Shown here: positions 15,358 to 22,487 of the stretch, piece after piece
Numbering within the stretch: position 1 is the stretch's first letter
Layout of the letters: each line of letters begins with the position of its first letter
DNA from: Pseudomonadota bacterium
GTDB taxonomy: Bacteria; Pseudomonadota; Alphaproteobacteria; Sphingomonadales; Sphingomonadaceae
DNA length: 45,619 nt
Direction of reading: 5' to 3'
Assembly (NCBI GenBank): GCA_023394965.1
Contig: JAEWZX010000010.1
Span: 1 to 45,619 of the forward strand
The notes under the pieces: generated by a model
Databases searched by the model: none
Told to the model about the DNA's origin: nothing
Seen by the model: only the letters and a program-made list of their open reading frames with translations
Translations under genes and position numbers: made by a program

Positions 15358-15765
15358 TTATTCCGCCGCGATCCGCGCCGCGTGTTCTTTCACCAGTGCA
15401 ATCATGTTCGGCACGCCCTGAGTGCGATTGCTGGACAGCTGATTCTTCAGGTCGAAAGGCTCGAGTGCGGCAGCGATATCCATTCCAGAAACCTGCGAGG
15501 CGGTCTTGTCCTGCACTGTAGCTATAACGAGAGCAACGATGCCTTTGGTGATCGCGGCATTGCTGTCGGCCAGAAAATGCAGGCTTTCCCTGTCGCCGGT
15601 GGGATAAACCCAGACCTGAGCACTACATCCACGGACCAATGTGGCATCGGTCTTGAGCGCGTCAGGCATCTCCTCGAGATCGCGACCGAGCTCGATCAGC
15701 AATTGATACCGTTCATCGCCTTCGAGGAACTCGTATTCTTCTGCAATATCGGAAAGTGTACGCAT
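15358..15765 (-). CDS. sufE: SufE-family cysteine desulfuration protein
   Basis: This 135-residue protein contains EFLEGDERYQLLIELGRDLEE at the N-terminus and VRGCSAQVWV with the sulfur-accepting Cys47. It ends in a family-typical segment with SSNRTQGVPNMI. SufE takes persulfide from the SufS desulfurase and passes it to the SufBCD scaffold for iron-sulfur cluster assembly. The rest of the suf operon is not in the window. It is followed without a gap by a YbaN-type gene. It is downstream of the psp array on the same strand, but a 41-nt gap separates them. Confidence 0.93.
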   Translation of the reverse strand: MRTLSDIAEEYEFLEGDERYQLLIELGRDLEEMPDALKTDATLVRGCSAQVWVYPTGDRESLHFLADSNAAITKGIVALVIATVQDKTASQVSGMDIAAALEPFDLKNQLSSNRTQGVPNMIALVKEHAARIAAE

Positions 15766-15806
15766 TGCGCGCCTTTAGCGGGCAGGGGAGTGGGCGTCTA
15801 TCTGCC

Positions 15807-15977
15807 TCAGCCGAACAGCCCACCTGGCCGGGTAAATGCATAATAGATCACGTAGAACCAGCCGAAGAAGCCTTGGATTGCCGCCCAGATAATGGATTTG
15901 TGAAGACTCCAACTTATCGCCACGGCGATGGCGCTACCAAGGCCAATTCCCGCACGGGCCGCATCGGTTTTCATCAT
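15807..15977 (-). CDS. 56-aa membrane protein at the end of the psp operon
   Basis: The 56-residue product starts MMKTDAARAGIGLGSAIAVA and contains a likely first helix (about residues 10-24), the aromatic-rich segment AAIQGFFGWFYVIYYAF as a second helix, and the tail TRPGGLFG. It begins only 2 nt after the stop of the preceding PspB-like gene, so translational coupling is likely. I do not recognise a family, though short aromatic membrane peptides of this kind occur beside envelope-stress genes. It lacks the LER-type motif of the upstream genes. Confidence 0.7.
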   Translation of the reverse strand: MMKTDAARAGIGLGSAIAVAISWSLHKSIIWAAIQGFFGWFYVIYYAFTRPGGLFG

Positions 15978-15979
15978 AC

Positions 15980-16219
15980 TCACAAATCTACCCCACTAGC
16001 GATTGCCTCAAGCTTCCTGATCCGTTCCTTGAGGTCTGAAATTTCGATCCGCGCTGCACCCAGCGACGACCCTGCATCACAGTTATTGGAAGAATTGAGG
16101 CGTTCAAGCTCCTGCCGTTTGAGTGCAAGCCAGCTGTGCCATCCTCGTAGCAGGGCTGCAGCGACGATTGCCAGGCCAACCAGCGATGCAACTGCAATTA
16201 TAATTGTCGGTTCGAACAT
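15980..16219 (-). CDS. PspB-like small membrane coiled-coil protein, paralogue 4
   Basis: This 79-residue protein has an N-terminal transmembrane helix (TIIIAVASLVGLAIVAAALL) and a C-terminal coiled coil ending DLKERIRKLEAIASGVDL. That ending resembles the ERVRVLERIVTDSGY motif of the other small proteins in the operon but is more degenerate and lacks the following helix. The layout, one helix then a charged coiled coil, is that of PspB, which binds PspC and relays envelope stress to PspA. The specific role of this paralogue is unknown. It precedes the 56-aa membrane gene by 2 nt. Confidence 0.7.
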   Translation of the reverse strand: MFEPTIIIAVASLVGLAIVAAALLRGWHSWLALKRQELERLNSSNNCDAGSSLGAARIEISDLKERIRKLEAIASGVDL

Positions 16220-16249
16220 ACCTCATGTCCTCCTTGAACCTTTCGTGCT

Positions 16250-16534
16250 TCAATCGTCCTGCCTGCTTCGCAGGCTTTCGATCTCGGCCGAAATCCGTTT
16301 CGTTTCCCTTGCATCGAGCGAATTGCTGTCGGTCGCGATGCGTTCGAGTACCTTTATGCGATCGCGCAATTCGCGAATTTCACGTTCAGTGTCCGTATCT
16401 TGCTGCTTTGGCGGGAAGACCGGGTTGCCGTCTTCATCGCGGGTCACGCCCAGTTCGCGGTCGTGGCGGCGGCTGAATATCTGGACACAGGCCCAGATGG
16501 CCATGATAACGACTGCGGCAGTCCAGAAACTCAC
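16250..16534 (-). CDS. PspB-like small membrane coiled-coil protein, paralogue 3
   Basis: This 94-residue protein has a short transmembrane helix (MSFWTAAVVIMAIWACVQIF). A basic/acidic linker with DEDGNPVFPPKQQDTD comes next, then the coiled coil REIRELRDRIKVLERIATDS. The LERIATDS core is shared with its neighbours, and the terminal AEIESLRSRQ repeats the IExLRD tail. It is in the same orientation as the rest of the psp cluster, with 30-40 nt gaps on both sides. No enzymatic motif is present. A membrane-tethered partner or sensor role is inferred from layout only. Confidence 0.75.
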   Translation of the reverse strand: MSFWTAAVVIMAIWACVQIFSRRHDRELGVTRDEDGNPVFPPKQQDTDTEREIRELRDRIKVLERIATDSNSLDARETKRISAEIESLRSRQDD

Positions 16535-16571
16535 GCTCTAACCTCCAATTGGACCTTGCCAAGATCGGCCA

Positions 16572-16883
16572 TCAGTTCGCCTCCCGGTCATCTCGCAGCC
16601 GCTCGATTTCGCTGGTCAGGTGATAGCCGCTGTCGGTGACGATGCGTTCGACATTGCCGAGCCGGTCCTTGAGCGAACCGAGTTCGGCGCGCAGTTCGGC
16701 GTTCTCCTGTGTTAGCAATTTGACCCGCTCTACCGCTTGGTCGTTTCTGGGATAGACCGCCTTGCCCCAGCTATTTTCCAGCGGGTAGCCGTTTTTTATG
16801 CGCATCCAGGTTGTCATCAGCCATCCGGCAGTCATAATCCCGACCCCCGCGATGATGGTAGTCTCGGTTAAAAATTCCATCAT
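16572..16883 (-). CDS. PspB-like small membrane coiled-coil protein, paralogue 2
   Basis: This 103-residue protein has one N-terminal transmembrane helix (TTIIAGVGIMTAGWLMTTWM), a short polar segment, then a coiled coil (ERVKLLTQENAELRAELGSL). It closes with the motif DRLGNVERIVTDSGYHLTSE followed by IERLRDDRE. The motif is nearly identical to that of the gene immediately upstream, arguing for tandem duplication. Its start overlaps the end of that gene by 4 nt (ATGA at 16880-16883), so it is translationally coupled. The function is unknown beyond membership in the psp operon. Confidence 0.78.
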   Translation of the reverse strand: MMEFLTETTIIAGVGIMTAGWLMTTWMRIKNGYPLENSWGKAVYPRNDQAVERVKLLTQENAELRAELGSLKDRLGNVERIVTDSGYHLTSEIERLRDDREAN

Positions 16884-17188
16884 GCTTTCTCCCGTGATTT
16901 GACATTCAGAGGCATGCCCGCCTCGTCGCCATCGACTTTTCGCTGATCGCGCAAAGCTTCGATTTGTGTGGCGACATTATACCCGCTGTCGGTGACGATC
17001 CGTTCGAGAACGCGAACCCGTTCCTCAAGGTCGCCGACGCGGCTGGCATATTGGGCAGCCTTTTCTGCCGTGTTTTCCGCCGTTGCGCTGACGTGCATTT
17101 CGGCCATTTTGTGCTGGTGCCGTGTCCAGATCGCCAGACCACCGATGATAAACGGAGCCAGCGGAATGAGATATGCCCAGTCGAACAT
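16880..17188 (-). CDS. PspB-like small membrane coiled-coil protein, paralogue 1
   Basis: This 102-residue protein has an N-terminal transmembrane helix (YLIPLAPFIIGGLAIWTRHQ), an Ala/Glu-rich helix, and the motif DLEERVRVLERIVTDSGYNV followed by IEALRDQRK. A basic tail (NVKSREKA) ends it. It follows pspC by 26 nt and overlaps the next paralogue. The motif can be aligned with the C-terminal part of PspB (MDTVERLVASDNPDFRPARL) and with the end of PspC, so all of these probably share a common interaction element. The role is inferred. Confidence 0.78.
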   Translation of the reverse strand: MFDWAYLIPLAPFIIGGLAIWTRHQHKMAEMHVSATAENTAEKAAQYASRVGDLEERVRVLERIVTDSGYNVATQIEALRDQRKVDGDEAGMPLNVKSREKA

Positions 17189-17214
17189 GAATATTTCCCC
17201 TCCTGGTGACTATT

Positions 17215-17592
17215 CTACCGCAGCCGCTCGATTTCGGCGTTCAGACGCGGATTGTTGCTGACGTAGAAGGTTTCGACTTCGGCCAAACGGCGGTCGACAT
17301 CCTTCATCCGGGCGCGGATTTCGCGAGCCGTGCGTTTCGGGTTCTGCCGAACGCGCTGCCAATAGGTTTGCTCTTCATGGTCGACATAGAGATGGGCGGG
17401 CTTCTTGTTCAGCAACAGCCCGGCGATGAAATAGAACGGTATCGTCGAGCCGCCGGACATGAAAGTCAGGCCGATCAGGCCGAGCCGGACCCAGAACACG
17501 TTGACGCCTGTGTAATCCGCGACGCCGGAGCATACGCCCATCAGTTTCGCGTTCTGTTTGTCGCGGTAAAGCGCGGTGCGGGGGCTGTTCAT
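17215..17592 (-). CDS. pspC: Phage shock protein C with a motif-bearing C-terminal extension
   Basis: This 125-residue protein has the PspC domain (PF04024) at residues about 5-65: LYRDKQNAKLMGVCSGVADY, then GVNVFWVRLGLIGLTF and a second hydrophobic helix IPFYFIAGLLLNKKP. After it comes a cytoplasmic coiled coil ending RRLAEVETFYVSNNPRLNAE and IERLR, which matches the tail motif of the neighbouring PspB-like proteins. PspC senses envelope stress with PspB and releases PspF from PspA. Its ATG overlaps the pspB stop by 4 nt (17589-17592). Confidence 0.9.
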   Translation of the reverse strand: MNSPRTALYRDKQNAKLMGVCSGVADYTGVNVFWVRLGLIGLTFMSGGSTIPFYFIAGLLLNKKPAHLYVDHEEQTYWQRVRQNPKRTAREIRARMKDVDRRLAEVETFYVSNNPRLNAEIERLR

Positions 17593-17885
17593 TTGCTGAC
17601 TCCTTTCTTCTCGGCCATCAACTGTTCGAGTTCGCGCAGCTGCTGGTTGTCGGCTTCACTGTCGTGGACCAGGCGCGCCGGTCGGAAATCCGGGTTGTCG
17701 CTGGCGACCAGGCGTTCGACCGTGTCCATCCGGTCATCGAGGCGCTTGGCGAGGCTGTAAAGTTCCTCGAGCAGGGCCTCATCATCCGTGGTGATGGTGG
17801 CCGAGGTCTTCCATTTGGTGATATAGTGCAGGATGATCCACGGAAGCCCGATGAATATGGCGGGAATGATGATTAGCTCTTCCAT
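17589..17885 (-). CDS. pspB: Phage shock protein B
   Basis: This 98-residue membrane protein begins MEELIIIPAIFIGLPWIILH, the characteristic PspB N-terminal helix, and continues with a coiled coil (EALLEELYSLAKRLDDRMDT, then VERLVASDNPDFRP). It matches PspB (PF06667) in position between pspA and pspC, although the C-terminal 20 residues (ADNQQLRELEQLMAEKKG) extend beyond the usual 75-residue length. It starts 5 nt after pspA. It partners with PspC at the inner membrane. Confidence 0.9.
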   Translation of the reverse strand: MEELIIIPAIFIGLPWIILHYITKWKTSATITTDDEALLEELYSLAKRLDDRMDTVERLVASDNPDFRPARLVHDSEADNQQLRELEQLMAEKKGVSK

Positions 17886-17890
17886 GGCCT

Positions 17891-18577
17891 TCAGCCCTCC
17901 TTGTTAGCGCTCTTGCCGAGCGCCTTTTTCATTTGTTCGAGTTCGTCGTCGATCGCGTCGGCGCCTTCGAGCGCGGCGATTTCATCGGCCAGGCTCGGCT
18001 TGTCCGACTGGTCGGCAATGCTCAGTGCATCGGCGCGTCCCTCGGCGTAGTCGACACGCCGTTCGAGCTGGTCGAAGCGCGACAGGGCATCGTCGACACG
18101 TTCGTTGGTCATCAGGCTGCGCAGTTTGACGCGGTTTTCGGCGCTTTCGAGGCGGGCGGCAATCGCGGTCTGGCGGCTGCGTGCTTCGCGCAGTCGGTTC
18201 TGCAGTTTCTGGATGTCCTGTTCATAGGCGCGCAGGGCATCGTCGAGCACGGCTATTTCCTGCTTGAGCTGGTCGCTCATGTCGGCCGCCTTCTTCTTTT
18301 CGACGAGTGCGGCGCGGGCGAGGTCTTCGCGATCCTTCGAAATAGCCAGTTGGGCTTTCTCGCTCCAGTCGGCCTGAAGCTTGTCGAGCTTCACCGTATG
18401 GCGGTGCATTTCCTTCTGATCGGCGATGGTGCGGGCGGCGCTGGCGCGCACTTCGACCAGCGTTTCCTCCATTTCGAGGATGATCATGCGGATCATCTTC
18501 TGGGGATCATCCGCCTTGTCGAGCATGTCGTTGAAGTTGGCGGCGATGATATCGCGGGTGCGGCTGAAAATGCCCAT
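17891..18577 (-). CDS. pspA: Phage shock protein A
   Basis: This 228-residue PspA/IM30-family protein starts MGIFSRTRDIIAANFNDMLD, the amphipathic helix that binds stressed membranes. Long coiled coils follow (EARSRQTAIAARLESAENRV, then ERVDDALSRFDQLERRVDY). PspA is an ESCRT-III-like membrane-repair protein and, in gammaproteobacteria, inhibits PspF. ATG 18577 has GGAG 8 nt upstream and gives the canonical start. However, the same frame stays open upstream to an ATG at 18784, which overlaps the stop of a small gene; a longer isoform is therefore conceivable. It is the main product of the sigma-54 controlled operon. Confidence 0.95.
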   Translation of the reverse strand: MGIFSRTRDIIAANFNDMLDKADDPQKMIRMIILEMEETLVEVRASAARTIADQKEMHRHTVKLDKLQADWSEKAQLAISKDREDLARAALVEKKKAADMSDQLKQEIAVLDDALRAYEQDIQKLQNRLREARSRQTAIAARLESAENRVKLRSLMTNERVDDALSRFDQLERRVDYAEGRADALSIADQSDKPSLADEIAALEGADAIDDELEQMKKALGKSANKEG

Positions 18578-18784
18578 TAAAGGTGCTCCATTGGCAAAAA
18601 AGTCCGATCCTCTGGATCGCCCGCCCTCGCGGGTGGGAGTCGGTGACCGGCGCAGCCGTTCTACCTCTTCCTCGATACGCGACAAGCGGGGGCGGGCCGA
18701 AGCGCCGGCGGCATCGCTGCCGCGGGGACTGTCGGGGGAGTGGCGCTCCGGCCCTAAGGGATCGTGGTCGGGAGGCAGGGTCAT
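18578..18784 (-). other. In-frame coding-like extension upstream of pspA
   Basis: From the ATG at 18782-18784 sixty-nine codons run without a stop straight into pspA. The ATG overlaps the stop of the 50-aa gene (ATGA, 18781-18784), which is the pattern of translational coupling. The encoded stretch begins MTLPPDHDPLGPERHS, is Pro/Ser/Arg-rich, and contains LSRIEEEVERLRR, similar in style to the IExLR tails of the operon. It either gives an extended PspA isoform or is a small gene whose own stop has been lost. I cannot decide from sequence. Confidence 0.45.
18596..18619 (-). terminator. Possible weak attenuator before pspA
   Basis: On the minus strand CGATCC and GGATCG (6 bp, 3-nt loop) are followed by GACTTTTTT. 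The stem is short, so it would terminate weakly at best; it sits just before the pspA ribosome binding site. Confidence 0.3.
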
Positions 18785-18933
18785 GCGATCTCGACCTGTT
18801 CGTAAGCGGCGACGACGGGGCTGGGGGCGGTCACTGCAATATGCGAGCTCAGCAGGGCGAAGGTGGCCATCGCAGCGATGCTGGCGAGGGCGGCCTGACC
18901 GAGCTGGCTGCGCAGAAAGTTGACGTTGTACAT
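18781..18933 (-). CDS. 50-aa small membrane protein, first gene of the psp operon
   Basis: ATG 18933 with GGAGG about 8 nt upstream (18942-18946) opens 50 codons. The product begins MYNVNFLRSQLGQAALASIA and continues through a hydrophobic Ala/Leu helix to the acidic end AYEQVEIA. One transmembrane helix (about residues 13-36) is likely. It is the first gene after the sigma-54 promoter and its stop overlaps the ATG of the pspA upstream extension. I do not recognise a family; the strong ribosome binding site and position argue that it is translated. Confidence 0.7.
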   Translation of the reverse strand: MYNVNFLRSQLGQAALASIAAMATFALLSSHIAVTAPSPVVAAYEQVEIA

Positions 18934-18983
18934 ACGGGGTGCCTCCGTTGGGCCGGGTGGCCGATTGCTGTTGCCAGATATTC

Positions 18984-18999
18984 AGCAAAGGGTGTGCCA
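18984..18999 (-). promoter_or_regulatory. Sigma-54 (RpoN) promoter of the psp operon
   Basis: The minus strand reads TGGCAC-ACCCT-TTGCT, an exact match to the -24/-12 consensus TGGCAC-N5-TTGCW. Transcription should start about 12 nt downstream of the GC, near 18973, before the 50-aa gene. PspF, the activator needed by sigma-54, is encoded divergently 100 bp away. Confidence 0.9.
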
Positions 19000-19010
19000 A
19001 AACAGAAAAA

Positions 19011-19034
19011 TGGTAGAATATCATGTATTTACCA
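19011..19034. promoter_or_regulatory. Candidate PspF upstream activating site
   Basis: TGGTA at 19011-19015 and TACCA at 19030-19034 form the arms of a dyad 12 nt upstream of the sigma-54 promoter. A second imperfect dyad, ATTTCC and GGAAAT, lies at 19082-19102 against the pspF start. Enhancer sites for PspF are expected in this gap, but the assignment is inferred from position. Confidence 0.4.
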
Positions 19035-19100
19035 GCATTTGCGAAAGGGCGGTGTGGTTTCTATTGCCAATGCTTGGGATAATTTCCTATATCTTGGGAA

Positions 19101-20123
19101 ATGGAGCGGGATAATCAGTTTATCGGCCAGTCCGGGGCCTTCCTCGATGCGGTCGAGCGCGCCAGCCGTGCTGCGCCCATGCGGCGGCCCGTGCTCGTCA
19201 TTGGAGAGCGCGGAACGGGCAAGGAACTGATCGCCGAACGTCTGCATCGCCTTTCCACCCGGTGGGACGAACCGCTCGTCACCATGAACTGCGCCGCTCT
19301 GCCCGAGACACTGATCGAGGCAGAGCTGTTCGGGCATGAGGCAGGGGCCTTCACCGGTGCTACCAGATCGCGGGCCGGGCGGTTCGAGGAAGCCGACAAG
19401 GGGACGCTTTTTCTCGACGAACTGGGCACTTTGTCGATGGGCGCGCAGGAACGGCTGCTGCGGGCCGTCGAATATGGCGAGGTGACGCGTATCGGGTCGA
19501 GTCGCCCAATGAGGGTCGATGTCCGCATTGTCGCCGCCACCAATGAAGATCTGCCGAGCAAGGCGGATCGCGGCGAATTTCGCGCCGATCTGCTCGACCG
19601 CCTGAGTTTCGAAGTTATCACGCTGCCCCCATTGCGCGTGCGCGAGGGGGACGTGCATGTCCTGACCGACTATTTCGGCCGCCGCATGGCTGCCGAGCTG
19701 GGATGGGAAGGCTGGCCCGGCTTTGCCCCCCATGTCGCCGAACAGATGGAAAAACACGACTGGCCCGGCAATGTACGTGAGCTGCGCAATGTGGTGGAGC
19801 GCGCGATCTATCGCTGGGACGACTGGAGCGAGCCGATCGGGCACGTCGTGTTCGACCCGTTCGACAGTCCGTGGAAACCGATGTCGCCGCAGCCGAGGGG
19901 GGAAAGCGCCACCGCACAGGTCAGTGCGCCTGCGGACCGGGCACCCGATTTCGATCATGTCGACGATCTGCGGGCGGCGGTGGATGCGCATGAGCGGGCG
20001 ATTGTGGAACATGCACTGGGCAAGCACCGCTGGAACCAGCGGCAGACTGCCAAGGCGCTGGGGCTGAGTTACGATCAGCTGCGCCATTGCATCAAGAAAC
20101 ACGCGCTTGCGGACGATAGCTGA
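19101..20123 (+). CDS. pspF: Sigma-54-dependent activator of the psp operon
   Basis: This 340-residue activator starts directly with the AAA+ domain and lacks an N-terminal sensor domain, as PspF does. Visible motifs are Walker A GERGTGKE (35-42), GAFTGA (82-87, contact with sigma-54), Walker B GTLFLDEL, and the FRADLLDRLSFEVITLPPLR segment. The C-terminal part has a Fis-type helix-turn-helix (NQRQTAKALGLSYDQLRHCI). The start MERDNQFIGQSGAF lines up with the beginning of E. coli PspF. It is divergent from the psp operon. Its C-terminus is longer than in E. coli (linker about residues 255-300). Confidence 0.95.
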   Translation: MERDNQFIGQSGAFLDAVERASRAAPMRRPVLVIGERGTGKELIAERLHRLSTRWDEPLVTMNCAALPETLIEAELFGHEAGAFTGATRSRAGRFEEADKGTLFLDELGTLSMGAQERLLRAVEYGEVTRIGSSRPMRVDVRIVAATNEDLPSKADRGEFRADLLDRLSFEVITLPPLRVREGDVHVLTDYFGRRMAAELGWEGWPGFAPHVAEQMEKHDWPGNVRELRNVVERAIYRWDDWSEPIGHVVFDPFDSPWKPMSPQPRGESATAQVSAPADRAPDFDHVDDLRAAVDAHERAIVEHALGKHRWNQRQTAKALGLSYDQLRHCIKKHALADDS

Positions 20124-20259
20124 CACGCCGCTTGCTTTTCGCGGGACTCGCGCCTATCTGGCCTTTCATCCCGACATTGTCGCGACACTGGAGGGGCTGG
20201 CGCCGCAAGGGGCCGGCACGAAACCGCATTGTCGCATGGCATGTGCAAATGGAGACCGA

Positions 20260-20826
20260 ATGGCCGATCTGGCACGTTTGATTGAAGTGATAGAACCCGA
20301 GGCGAATGCGCTCGGTTTCGAACTTGTGCGCGTCAAGATGATGCCATCGGAAGCCGGTGATGGCGGCGAAGCGCTGCAGATCATGGCCGAAGATCCCGCC
20401 ACGGGTCAGCTCGTGATCGATCAGTGTGCTGCGCTGTCGCGCCGCGTGTCCGACCGGCTGGACGAGCTGGAGGAAAGTGGCGAAGTGCTGATTCCCGGCG
20501 CTTACCACCTCGAAGTGTCGAGCCCGGGCATCGACCGCCCGCTGACCCGCGCGAAGGATTTTGCGCAGTGGGCCGGGCATGAGGTCAAGATTTCCATGAC
20601 CAAGGGATATGATGGCCAGCGCAACCTGCGCGGCCCGCTGAAAGGCATCGACGGCGATATGATCGCCATCGAAGACCGCAAGGCAGGGGAAGTTTGCGTC
20701 CCCCGCGATCAGATTCATTCGGCGCAGCTCGTCTTGACCGACGAACTGATTGCCGCCACCCAGCCGCTCGATACGAGCGGTGCCGACGAAATTGTCGAAA
20801 CCGAAGAAGAAAAGGCAGACGACTGA
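20260..20826 (+). CDS. rimP: Ribosome maturation factor RimP
   Basis: This 188-residue protein needed for 30S assembly starts MADLARLIEVIEPEANALGF. It contains DQCAALSRRVSDRLDE and YHLEVSSPGIDRPLTRAKDF, the highly conserved RimP signature. GGAG precedes ATG 20260. The acidic C-terminal tail (EIVETEEEKADD) is species-specific. It opens the classic rimP-nusA-infB cluster; its stop shares one base with the nusA start (TGATG). Confidence 0.95.
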   Translation: MADLARLIEVIEPEANALGFELVRVKMMPSEAGDGGEALQIMAEDPATGQLVIDQCAALSRRVSDRLDELEESGEVLIPGAYHLEVSSPGIDRPLTRAKDFAQWAGHEVKISMTKGYDGQRNLRGPLKGIDGDMIAIEDRKAGEVCVPRDQIHSAQLVLTDELIAATQPLDTSGADEIVETEEEKADD

Positions 20827-22487
20827 TGGCCAGTGCCATTTCCGCCAACAAGGCTGAACTCCTCGCGATTGCAAACTCGGTCGCTTCGGAAAAGATGATC
20901 GACAAGGCGATCGTCATCGAGGCGATGGAAGAGGCGATCCAGAAATCTGCCCGTAACCGCTACGGTGCCGAAAACGACATTCGTGCCAAGCTCGACCCGC
21001 TGACCGGCGATCTGCGTCTGTGGCGCGTCGTCGAAGTGGTCGAGGAGGTCGAAGATTACTTCAAGCAGGTCGATCTGAAGGCGGCGCAGAAATTGCAGGC
21101 CGATGCCAAGATCGGTGATTTCATCGTCGACCCGCTGCCGCCGGTCGATCTTGGCCGCATCGACGCGCAGAGCGCCAAGCAGGTGATCTTCCAGAAGGTC
21201 CGCGATGCCGAGCGTGAACGCCAGTACAGCGAATTCAAGGATCGCGCGGGCGAAGTGATCACCGGCGTGATCAAATCGGTCGAATTCGGCCATGTAATCG
21301 TGAACCTGGGCCGCGCCGAAGGCGTGATCCGCCGCGATCAGCAGATCCCGCGCGAAGCCGCCCGTGTCGGCGAGCGTGTGCGCGCGCTGATCACCAAGGT
21401 GGAACGCAACAATCGCGGGCCGCAGATCTTCCTGTCCCGCGCCCATCCTGACTTCATGAAGAAGCTGTTCGCGCAGGAAGTCCCCGAAATCTACGATGGC
21501 ATCATCGAGATCAAGGCCGCTGCCCGCGATCCAGGCAGCCGCGCCAAGATCGGCGTCATCAGCCATGACAGCAGCATCGACCCGGTCGGCGCCTGCGTCG
21601 GCATGAAGGGCAGCCGCGTCCAGGCGGTCGTGCAGGAACTGCAGGGCGAAAAGATCGACATCATTCCCTGGTCGGAAGATGGCGCGACCTTCATCGTCAA
21701 CGCGCTGCAGCCGGCCACCGTCAGCCGCGTGGTGCTGGACGAAGAGGACGGCCGCATCGAAGTGGTCGTTCCCGACGATCAGCTGAGCCTGGCCATCGGC
21801 CGCCGCGGCCAGAACGTGCGCCTCGCCAGCCAGCTGACGGGCAACCAGATCGACATCATGACCGAGGAAGAAGCTTCGGAAAAGCGGAGCAAGGAATTTG
21901 CCGAGCGGTCCAAGATGTTCGAGGAAGAGCTGGACGTCGACGAAACGCTGTCGCAGCTGCTGGTCGCCGAAGGCTTCGCCGAACTCGAAGAAGTCGCCTA
22001 TGTCGAGCTGGAAGAACTGGCCAGCATCGAAGGCTTCGACGAAGATCTGGCTGAAGAACTCCAGAGCCGTGCCCAGGAAGCCATCGACCGCCAGGAAGCT
22101 ACGCACCGCGAAGCGCGCCGCGAACTGGGCGTGGAAGATGCGCTGGCCGAATTGCCGCATCTGACCGAAGCGATGCTGGTCACGCTGGGCAAGGCCGGTC
22201 TCAAGACGCTCGACGATGTGGCGGATCTCGCCACCGACGAACTCATCCAGAAAAAGCGCGAAGCTCCGCGTCGGCGCAACAATGCCGATGGTCCGCCGAT
22301 GCGGCGCCCCTCGGTCCGCGAACAGGACAGGGGCGGCGTGCTGGGCGAATATGGCCTGACGGAAGAGCAGGGCAACGAAATCATCATGGCTGCCCGTGCG
22401 CATTGGTTCGAAGACGAAGAGAAAGCTCCGGCATCTGCCGAGACGACCGAAACGCAGGAGGCCGCCGATGCGGACTCCACCCAATGA
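20826..22487 (+). CDS. nusA: Transcription termination/antitermination factor NusA
   Basis: This 553-residue protein has the N-terminal RNA polymerase-binding domain (about 1-130), an S1 domain (GEVITGVIKSVEFGHVIVNL), and two KH domains with ELQGEKIDIIPWSED and AIGRRGQNVRLASQLTG. Two C-terminal acidic helical repeats of the alphaproteobacterial type follow (ELEEVAYVELEELASIEGFD). It modulates pausing, termination and antitermination. The start MASAISANKAELLAIANSVA overlaps the rimP stop by one base. The gene overlaps the next one by 20 nt. Confidence 0.96.
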   Translation: MASAISANKAELLAIANSVASEKMIDKAIVIEAMEEAIQKSARNRYGAENDIRAKLDPLTGDLRLWRVVEVVEEVEDYFKQVDLKAAQKLQADAKIGDFIVDPLPPVDLGRIDAQSAKQVIFQKVRDAERERQYSEFKDRAGEVITGVIKSVEFGHVIVNLGRAEGVIRRDQQIPREAARVGERVRALITKVERNNRGPQIFLSRAHPDFMKKLFAQEVPEIYDGIIEIKAAARDPGSRAKIGVISHDSSIDPVGACVGMKGSRVQAVVQELQGEKIDIIPWSEDGATFIVNALQPATVSRVVLDEEDGRIEVVVPDDQLSLAIGRRGQNVRLASQLTGNQIDIMTEEEASEKRSKEFAERSKMFEEELDVDETLSQLLVAEGFAELEEVAYVELEELASIEGFDEDLAEELQSRAQEAIDRQEATHREARRELGVEDALAELPHLTEAMLVTLGKAGLKTLDDVADLATDELIQKKREAPRRRNNADGPPMRRPSVREQDRGGVLGEYGLTEEQGNEIIMAARAHWFEDEEKAPASAETTETQEAADADSTQ

